Part shown: positions 58,609 through 64,000 of the stretch, in pieces | Position numbering within the stretch: position 1 is the first letter of the stretch | Layout: the number at the start of each line of letters is the position of its first letter | From: RPQJ01 sp963823535 | Lineage (GTDB): Bacteria > Pseudomonadota > Gammaproteobacteria > Steroidobacterales > Steroidobacteraceae | Direction: 5' to 3' | DNA length: 64,000 nucleotides | NCBI GenBank assembly: GCA_963823535.1 | Contig: CAWGLZ010000004.1 | Span: 186,001-250,000, forward strand | Notes under the pieces: generated by a model | Seen by the model: only the letters and a program-made list of their open reading frames with translations | Database searches by the model: none | Told to the model about the DNA's origin: nothing | Position numbers and translations under genes: made by a program

Positions 58609-59648
58609 CGCGACCCGTCGCGCGGCCGGCGCGGCGCGAGCCCGCGTGGACGCGTCTCGACGACGAGGCACTGCTCGACCTGCGCTTCTGCGAACTGCGT
58701 CTCTCGCTGTCGCGATCGACGGTGGAGCACAGCATACAGCGCGTGTACGGTGAACTGGCCCGCAAGGGCATCCGCTTCCGTCCTCACTTCTGGCTTGCGG
58801 AGGAGTGGTTCTCCCCGGATGGGGTCCCCGGCATCGCCATCCCGTTCTATCTCGCACACCCGAGGCTGACGCGGCTCGAGCGACGGTTCATGCACGAGGT
58901 CGAGGGCGGCAACGACAAATGGCTGATGCGTATCCTGCGCCACGAGACCGGGCATGCGATCGACACGGCCTTCGGCCTGAGGCGACGCAAGGCATGGCGC
59001 GAGACCTTCGGCAAGGCGTCGCGGCGCTATCCGACTCGCTACTCTCCGCGCGTGGCCAGCCGCCACTACGTGCTCCACCTCGGCCACTGGTATGCGCAGA
59101 GTCATCCCACCGAGGACTTTGCCGAGACTTTCGCCGTCTGGTTGCCTCCCCGATCGAGGTGGCGCAGCCAGTATGCGGGCTGGCCGGCCTTCGCCAAACT
59201 CGAGTACGTGGACGCGACCATGCGCGAGATCGAGGGTAGAAGGCCGGTGAATCTCGACCGCAGCGTCGTCGAGCCGTTGTCGGAAAGCCAGCGCAGCCTG
59301 CGCGAGCACTACCGTCGCAAGCAGGCGCGCTACGAGGTCGACAGCGAGCGGTCCTGCGACCGGGCGCTCCTGCAGGTGTTCGCGCGGCGGGAGGATCATC
59401 CGCGGGGGGTGTCGGCCAGTCGCCTGTTGCGGGAGATGCGACCGCAGCTGCGCCGCCTGCTGGTGCGCCGCGCCCGCATGCATCCGTACGTGGTGAACCA
59501 GGTGATGCGGATGGCTACCCAGCGGGCCCGCATCCTCGACCTGCGCGTCAAGGGCAGCCAGCACCGTGCGAAGCGCGACGTGCTCGTCATGCACGAGCGC
59601 ATCATGCTGCGCATGCTGCTGCGGAACCGGGAGAACTTTGCGCTATGA
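58605..59648 (+). CDS. Putative zinc-binding metallopeptidase
   Basis: A 347-residue protein starting at GTG 58605, overlapping the preceding stop. The gluzincin motif HETGH is at 113-117 (LRHETGHAIDTAFGLRRRKA), and the third ligand probably lies in HPTEDFAETFAVWL about 60 residues later. This arrangement fits the putative zinc-binding peptidase family. The C-terminal half is Arg-rich and helical (RRLLVRRARMHPYVVNQVM). There is no signal peptide, so it acts inside the cell. Its stop overlaps the ATP-grasp start (ATGA). It could trim a product made by that ligase or cleave a modified protein; no substrate is known. Confidence 0.86.
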   Translation: MTRPVARPARREPAWTRLDDEALLDLRFCELRLSLSRSTVEHSIQRVYGELARKGIRFRPHFWLAEEWFSPDGVPGIAIPFYLAHPRLTRLERRFMHEVEGGNDKWLMRILRHETGHAIDTAFGLRRRKAWRETFGKASRRYPTRYSPRVASRHYVLHLGHWYAQSHPTEDFAETFAVWLPPRSRWRSQYAGWPAFAKLEYVDATMREIEGRRPVNLDRSVVEPLSESQRSLREHYRRKQARYEVDSERSCDRALLQVFARREDHPRGVSASRLLREMRPQLRRLLVRRARMHPYVVNQVMRMATQRARILDLRVKGSQHRAKRDVLVMHERIMLRMLLRNRENFAL

Positions 59649-60673
59649 AGAAGATGCGGGTGCTCGTGCTGGTGCACGAGACGCTGGTGCCGCCGGACGA
59701 CGCGAGCGGCTTCACGATGCAGCAGATCGACGAGTGGCGCACCGAGTACGACGTGTCGTCCTCCCTGAAGGCCATGGGCCACGACGTCCAGGTGCTCGGC
59801 ATGGGGGACAACCTCGCGGAGCTGCGCACCGCGATCACGGACTGGCGTCCCGACATCGCCTTCAACCTGCTCGAGGAATTCCAGGGCATCGTCACCTACG
59901 ACCAGTACGTCGTCGCATTCCTCGAACTGATGCGAATGCCTTACACGGGCTGCAATCCACGCGGCATGATGATCTCGCGCGACAAGGCATTGTCGAAGCA
60001 GATCCTCTCCTATCACCGCATCCCCACGGCGAAGTTCGCGCTGCTGCCGCGCAACCGGCCCTACCGCACGCCGCGTCGCCTGGCGTTCCCGCTGTTCGTG
60101 AAGTCGGCGACCGAGAACGCGTCGCTCGGCATCTCGCAGGCCTCGATCGTCCACGATGGGCAGAAGCTTCGCGAGCGCGTCGGCTTCATTCACGAGCAGA
60201 CGAACTCGGATGCGCTCGTCGAGGAGTACATCGAGGGGCGCGAGATCTACATCGGGGTCGTCGGCAATGAGCGGCTCACCACGTTCCCGCTCTGGGAACT
60301 CGACTTCGGGACGCTGCCGGACGTCATGGCAGGCATCGCCACCCGCAAGGTGAAGTGGGACCGCAACTACCAGCGCAAGCACGGCATCGACACCGGCCCG
60401 GCACGCGACCTGCCGGACGGCCTCCCGCTGCGGGTCGCGCAACTGGCGCGCCGGATCTACCGGGCGCTCTGCCTGAGCGGTTACGCCCGTATCGACATGC
60501 GCCTCAAGCCTGACGGCAGTGTCTTCGTGCTCGAAGCGAACGCCAACCCCAATCTCGCGGAAACCGAGGACCTGGCGACCTCGGCGCTGTCGAGCGGGGT
60601 GGGCTACGACGTGCTGCTCGAGCGCATCATGCGCTCCGGCCTGGGCTACCAGGCGGCCTGGCGCCAGGCCTGA
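59645..60673 (+). CDS. ATP-grasp ligase, D-alanine--D-alanine ligase-like
   Basis: A 342-residue ATP-grasp enzyme. An N-terminal Rossmann-like domain (RVLVLVHETLVPPDD, EFQGIVTYDQYVVAFLEL) precedes the grasp: AFPLFVKSATENASLGISQA, DALVEEYIEGREIYIGVVG and YARIDMRLKPDGSVFVLEA followed by NANPNL. The final E-x-N-x-N-P segment holds the magnesium ligands. Compared with Ddl, the N-terminal GG-x-S-x-E motif is not obvious, so it is an atypical ligase, perhaps making an amide of a small amino acid or peptide. It is the third gene of the operon, coupled to the zinc peptidase. A cell-wall role for a normal Ddl is not supported by the neighbours. Confidence 0.88.
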   Translation: MKKMRVLVLVHETLVPPDDASGFTMQQIDEWRTEYDVSSSLKAMGHDVQVLGMGDNLAELRTAITDWRPDIAFNLLEEFQGIVTYDQYVVAFLELMRMPYTGCNPRGMMISRDKALSKQILSYHRIPTAKFALLPRNRPYRTPRRLAFPLFVKSATENASLGISQASIVHDGQKLRERVGFIHEQTNSDALVEEYIEGREIYIGVVGNERLTTFPLWELDFGTLPDVMAGIATRKVKWDRNYQRKHGIDTGPARDLPDGLPLRVAQLARRIYRALCLSGYARIDMRLKPDGSVFVLEANANPNLAETEDLATSALSSGVGYDVLLERIMRSGLGYQAAWRQA

Positions 60674-60682
60674 GCCGCGGTC

Positions 60683-61336
60683 TCAGCCGTGCTCCATCGG
60701 CCGTCCCTCGTGGGCGACCTCGTCCCGGGCGGCCTGGATCCAGTCCCGCAGGTACGGATCCGACAGGACATGGACCAGGTATTCGCTCGCGCCAGACGTG
60801 AGCCTCGCTCCGTAGGTCGCGAAACGCAGCGCAACCGGCGCGTACATCGCATCCGCAACGGTGTAGCCGGCGCCGAACAGCCAGGGCCCGTTCGCGCGAT
60901 GGAGTTCGCGGCATTCCGTCCACAGCGCATCGATGCGCTCCACGTCTGCGCGCGCGGCCGGTGGCAGCGGAACTGCGAGGTCGCGGGTGGCGGCCTTCAT
61001 GGGCCAGGCCGTACGGAGATCGACGAATCCGGCGTGCATTTCCGCCGAGATCGAGCGGGCGAGGGCACGGGCCGCCCGGTCCGCCGGCCAGCCGTGACCG
61101 CCGGCCCGCTCGCTCAGGTACTCGCAGATCGCAAGCGAGTCCCAGACGTGCAGGTCGCCATCGAGCAGGACCGGAACCCGACGGGTCGGCGAGTAGCGGC
61201 CGATCTCGTCGCGGAACCGCGGCGTGTCGAGCGGCAGGCGGACTTCCTCGAACGGCAGGCGGAGGTGCCGGAGCAGCATCCACGGTCGCAGCGACCAGGA
61301 CGAGAGATTCTTGTCGCCGATGACCAGCTTGAGCAT
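60683..61336 (-). CDS. Glutathione S-transferase family protein
   Basis: A 217-residue GST. The thioredoxin-like N-terminal domain starts LVIGDKNLSSWSLRPWMLLR, with Ser in the catalytic region, and has the cis-Pro in RRVPVLLDGD and the ESL-like DSLAICEYLSER glutathione-contact motif. The C-terminal helical domain has YTVADAMYAPVALRF, the N-capping motif of helix 6. Family members add glutathione to hydrophobic electrophiles. It converges with the ATP-grasp gene nine bases away and diverges from the MscS gene across 155 bases. Confidence 0.92.
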   Translation of the reverse strand: MLKLVIGDKNLSSWSLRPWMLLRHLRLPFEEVRLPLDTPRFRDEIGRYSPTRRVPVLLDGDLHVWDSLAICEYLSERAGGHGWPADRAARALARSISAEMHAGFVDLRTAWPMKAATRDLAVPLPPAARADVERIDALWTECRELHRANGPWLFGAGYTVADAMYAPVALRFATYGARLTSGASEYLVHVLSDPYLRDWIQAARDEVAHEGRPMEHG

Positions 61337-61491
61337 GTCCGGAACTCCTCGGCGCCTCGATCGTCGGGTATTGCGTCGGTTGACAGTATTGCCCGGCCGG
61401 CCTGCCGGGACCAAGGCGGCTCCACGTGCCGATTGCGCCGGTGTGCCTCCTGCGGATAGTCTCGCCGCCTGCACAGGTCCGGCACACACGC

Positions 61492-63135
61492 ATGACGATC
61501 AATCGGCGATGGTTCGGCGGCCCGATCAGGGCGGTGGCATGCGTTCTGGCCGGCCTGCTCGCGGCCGGGAATGTGGCGGCATCGTCGAAGACGAGCCCCG
61601 GTCCGGCGACGATCGTCCGGCCCGACCTCCCGCCGGCCGACCTCGAGATCGCGAATCGCTACATCTGTACCCTGCGGGCCCCGGCTTTCGGGGCCTCGCC
61701 GGCCGAGCGGGCGAGGATCGTGCAGTCGGGCGTCGAAATGCTGCTCGAGCGCGGCGAGTCGCTCGAAGTCACGACCGAGCAGTTTCCCAGTGGCGTGCAC
61801 GTGATGGTGGACGGCACGCCGCTGTTTCGCATCCTCAACGAGGACGTCGACGCCGCGCTCGGCGAAACGCCTGCGACAGCCGCAGCGACCGCGGCGGAAA
61901 ACCTGAGGCGGGCGCTGGCCGAACTCCAGGAGGCCCGCGACTCGCGGTCGCTGTTGCAGGCGCTCGGGTACTCGGCCCTGGCGACGCTGTTGCTGGTCGT
62001 CGTGCTGGGGCTGCTGGCACGCATCTACCGGAAATGGGTGCCCCGGCTGCGCGCCGTGCTCGAGCGACGGACAGAGGCCGTGGCAAGCCGGCTGAGTCAC
62101 CAGGTCGTCAGCCACACGCACGTCGGCGGATTCGTGACCGTGGCCGCGCGGCTCGTGGCCGCCCTGGTGATCGCGGTGCTGGTCTACGAGTGGCTGGCCT
62201 TCGTGCTGCAGAGCTTCCCCTACACGCGGCCCTGGGGCGAGGCGCTGCTCGGCAACAGTCTGGGAATCATTCGACGGATCGGGGCCGCCCTCATGGGCGC
62301 GCTGCCAGGGCTCGTCTTCGTCGTGGTGATCATGGCGATCGCCCGCCTCGTGACGAGGATCATCCGCGCCTTCTTCGAGAGCGTCGCCCAGGGACGCGTC
62401 AGCCTCGCCTGGGTCGACGAGACCACCGCCCGCCCCACGGCCCGCCTGGCGAACGCGGTGGTCTGGCTGTTCGCGTTCGTGGCGGCCTATCCCTACATTC
62501 CCGGCAGCGACAGCGAGGCCTTCAAGGGTATCGGCGTGTTCGTCGGCCTGATGGTGTCGATCGGCTCGTCAGGCATCGTGAACCAGGCGGTGAGCGGCCT
62601 GATGCTGATGTATACCCGGGCGCTGCGACCTGGCGAGTACGTGAAGATCGGGGAAACAGAGGGCGTCGTCACGTCGGTGGGATTCGTCACGACGCGCATC
62701 GAGACGCTGCGCCACGAGGAACTCAACGTCCCGAACGCGATCATCGCGAGCTCGGTGACACGCAACTATTCGCGACTCGCGAAGGACGGCGGAGTATTCG
62801 TCCCGACGACGGTCACCATCGGCTACGACACGCCCTGGCGACAGGTGCACGCCATGCTGCTGCTTGCGGCGGAGCGCACCGAAGGCGTGGCGAAGACCCC
62901 CGCGCCGCGCGTATTGCAGACGGGGCTGATGGACTTCTACGCCGAGTACACGCTGCTGGTGAACATCGCCGATCCCGTGCGCCGGCTCGCGATTCTCTCC
63001 GAGCTCAATTCGAAGGTGCAGGACGTCTTCAACGAGTTCGGCGTGCAGATCATGTCGCCCCACTACGAGGCCGACCCCGCGGACGCCAAGATCGTGCCTC
63101 GCGAGGGCTGGAGTCCCTCTCCGGCGAACGACTGA
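61492..63135 (+). CDS. MscS-type mechanosensitive ion channel
   Basis: A 547-residue inner-membrane protein. A signal peptide and periplasmic N-terminal region (residues 1-150) precede four membrane helices (LLQALGYSALATLLLVVVLG, LVAALVIAVLVYEWLAFVL, then two more). The pore helix and MscS signature follow: GVFVGLMVSIGSSGIVNQAVSG, then MYTRALRPGEYVKIGETEGVV and the beta-domain NVPNAIIASSVTRNYS. This releases solutes during hypo-osmotic shock. The start at 61492 gives a proper signal peptide; a longer frame would add 22 residues without signal character. Confidence 0.92.
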   Translation: MTINRRWFGGPIRAVACVLAGLLAAGNVAASSKTSPGPATIVRPDLPPADLEIANRYICTLRAPAFGASPAERARIVQSGVEMLLERGESLEVTTEQFPSGVHVMVDGTPLFRILNEDVDAALGETPATAAATAAENLRRALAELQEARDSRSLLQALGYSALATLLLVVVLGLLARIYRKWVPRLRAVLERRTEAVASRLSHQVVSHTHVGGFVTVAARLVAALVIAVLVYEWLAFVLQSFPYTRPWGEALLGNSLGIIRRIGAALMGALPGLVFVVVIMAIARLVTRIIRAFFESVAQGRVSLAWVDETTARPTARLANAVVWLFAFVAAYPYIPGSDSEAFKGIGVFVGLMVSIGSSGIVNQAVSGLMLMYTRALRPGEYVKIGETEGVVTSVGFVTTRIETLRHEELNVPNAIIASSVTRNYSRLAKDGGVFVPTTVTIGYDTPWRQVHAMLLLAAERTEGVAKTPAPRVLQTGLMDFYAEYTLLVNIADPVRRLAILSELNSKVQDVFNEFGVQIMSPHYEADPADAKIVPREGWSPSPAND

Positions 63136-63141
63136 CCACAC

Positions 63142-63540
63142 TCAGAGCGTGTGGCCGATGTTCTGGAAGTGGTTGCGCTCGAAGGAACTCTGGCAGTCGA
63201 AGCAGCGGCTGGCGAAGGGCGTCGCGCGCAGTCGGTCGAACTCAATCGGGCTGTCGCACGAGTCGCAGCGCCCATAGGTCCCGTCCGCCATGCGGAGGAG
63301 GGCGGCCTCGATCAGGCGCAGTTCGTCCAGGTCGCGATCGATTTCGGCGAGGTTCACGTCCACCATCAGGTCGGCGAAAGCGTCATCCTCCAGGTCGTGC
63401 ACCTGGTCGGCGATCATCACGTACTGCTCCTTGTCGCTCTTGCGCAGGGTCTCGCGGATCTCCTCGCGAAGCTGCTCTGCCCGGGACCTCAGGCTGGTCT
63501 TCAACCCCTCGAACTGCTTGGCATCCAGGATGTGGGTCAT
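63142..63540 (-). CDS. DksA/TraR family zinc-finger transcription factor
   Basis: A 132-residue protein. A long coiled-coil (residues 5-85, with EEIRETLRKSDKEQYVMIAD and an acidic tip VHDLEDDAFADL) leads to the C4 zinc finger CDSC-x17-CFDC and a short C-terminal helix. Proteins of this family bind the secondary channel of RNA polymerase, often together with ppGpp. It is shorter than canonical DksA (151 residues), so it is a DksA-like paralogue rather than certainly DksA. It converges on the MscS gene and diverges from the last gene. Confidence 0.9.
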   Translation of the reverse strand: MTHILDAKQFEGLKTSLRSRAEQLREEIRETLRKSDKEQYVMIADQVHDLEDDAFADLMVDVNLAEIDRDLDELRLIEAALLRMADGTYGRCDSCDSPIEFDRLRATPFASRCFDCQSSFERNHFQNIGHTL

Positions 63541-63683
63541 GGTCTTGCTTCCTGCAACTGGCGGCACCGTTCATGACGGTGGACGGTCACGGCAAGCATC
63601 GGTCCGCCGGTGCCGGCCACCAATAAGGGAATGGCGCAGGTGCCTCGCGTGGGCTGCTTGGGCGGGCCCGTGTCCCGAAGGAA

Positions 63684-63692
63684 TGTCATAAT
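63684..63692 (+). promoter_or_regulatory. Extended -10 element upstream of the last gene
   Basis: TG-T-CATAAT (63684-63692) is a good extended -10 about 80 bases before the ATG at 63771, in a short AT-rich patch of an otherwise GC-rich 230-base gap (63541-63770). I see no other feature in that gap. Confidence 0.4.
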
Positions 63693-63770
63693 TTGAATTC
63701 AGAATCAGGATTTCGAGGATGGCGCGGTCCCCTCCGGCCCCGCTCCGTCCTGCTGAACGAGGAGACAGAC

Positions 63771-64000
63771 ATGGACGAGACCAAATCCCGGGGCACGCGA
63801 CCCAGCCGACCGGCCGGCCGCAAGAGCAAGAGCAGGAGCACGGCCACGACTGCGGCCCCGGCCGCACCGGGCAAGGCACCGGCGGCGAAGCGCCCCGTCA
63901 AGGGCGGCGCGGCCCCTAAGCCCACGGCCGGCGCCGAGCGCGAGATGATGGTCCGCATGGCGGCCTATTTCCAGGCCGAGCGTCGCGGCTTCGCGCCGGG
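63771..64000 (+). CDS. DUF2934-like protein, N-terminal part
   Basis: Only the first 76 codons are in the window. AGGAGA lies eight bases before the ATG. Residues 1-55 are a low-complexity Lys/Arg/Ala/Pro/Thr tail, likely disordered and able to bind nucleic acid or acidic partners. The visible end, MMVRMAAYFQAERRGFAPG, matches the start of DUF2934, a short family (A-Y-x-x-x-x-x-x-G-x-x-x-G pattern) of unknown function often found in proteobacterial proteins near stress genes. The right edge cuts the rest. Confidence 0.75.
   Translation, partial: MDETKSRGTRPSRPAGRKSKSRSTATTAAPAAPGKAPAAKRPVKGGAAPKPTAGAEREMMVRMAAYFQAERRGFAP

Noticed and set aside
63719..63919. A 66-codon plus-strand frame starting before the last gene
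   Set aside because: It has the composition of an out-of-frame reading of the DUF2934-like gene, which has the better ribosome site and a family match.

Overview
The window is high-GC, densely packed bacterial chromosome with about 55 protein genes on both strands. I saw no tRNA, rRNA, CRISPR array, insertion sequence or prophage. The gene set suggests a free-living gammaproteobacterium, probably near Xanthomonadales, Nevskiales or Steroidobacterales. Supporting features are ttcA, a DksA-like protein, an Lrp/ald pair, a DUF1302/DUF1329 outer-membrane pair, a large TonB-dependent receptor, a PhaR regulator and many acyl-CoA enzymes. The taxonomic placement is inference.

Layout. 0-2.2 kb: a short-chain dehydrogenase (cut by the left edge) and an acyl-CoA dehydrogenase diverge around a TetR-type operator, and a TetR regulator is coupled to the dehydrogenase. 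2.5-13 kb: a wax ester synthase/diacylglycerol acyltransferase-like gene, then an envelope cassette (DUF1302 outer-membrane protein, DUF1329 periplasmic protein, YCF48-like propeller, RND/MMPL transporter) and an old-yellow-enzyme-type reductase. 13-20.7 kb: an epoxide hydrolase-like protein, a broken M48 peptidase remnant, two exported peptidases (oligopeptidase B type and Dcp type), small membrane and DUF1840 proteins, a crotonase and a lone receiver-like protein. 20.9-24.9 kb: a tightly coupled four-gene operon on the minus strand (S51-like peptidase, esterase with an N-terminal immunoglobulin-like domain, ATP-grasp ligase, second esterase). It looks like an undescribed pathway that builds and trims an amide or ester product. 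25-28.6 kb: fadD, a dienoyl-CoA isomerase-like crotonase and a short-chain dehydrogenase. 28.7-30.4 kb: alanine dehydrogenase divergent from an Lrp/AsnC regulator. 31-41 kb: TonB-dependent receptor with clear promoter and terminator, sulfotransferase, TPR/aspartyl beta-hydroxylase, double-motif aspartic protease, OmpA protein, DUF192 protein, lipoprotein and a PadR/membrane-sensor pair. 42-47 kb: carbon-storage genes (glgC, glgA, phaR, a MaoC hydratase) and a cysteine synthase. 47.9-52.2 kb: a two-gene RND efflux pump. 52.4-57 kb: M32 carboxypeptidase with an altered zinc motif, class II aldolase, ttcA and an amino-acid permease. 57.1-60.7 kb: a second coupled operon in which a dual-specificity phosphatase fused to a metal-site-deficient ADP-ribosylglycohydrolase-like domain precedes a zinc peptidase and another ATP-grasp ligase. 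60.7-64 kb: glutathione transferase, MscS-type channel, DksA/TraR zinc finger and a partial DUF2934-like protein.

How it fits together. The left half is dominated by acyl-CoA and neutral-lipid metabolism: activation (FadD), dehydrogenation, hydration and isomerisation, auxiliary enzymes for unsaturated acyl chains, neutral-lipid synthesis and a probable hydrophobic-substrate envelope route. The centre handles carbon storage and amino-acid/peptide use. The two most promising unexplained systems are the coupled ATP-grasp operons at 20.9-24.9 kb and 57.1-60.7 kb. Both pair a ligase with hydrolases or peptidases, and both are held together by overlapping or closely spaced stop and start codons.
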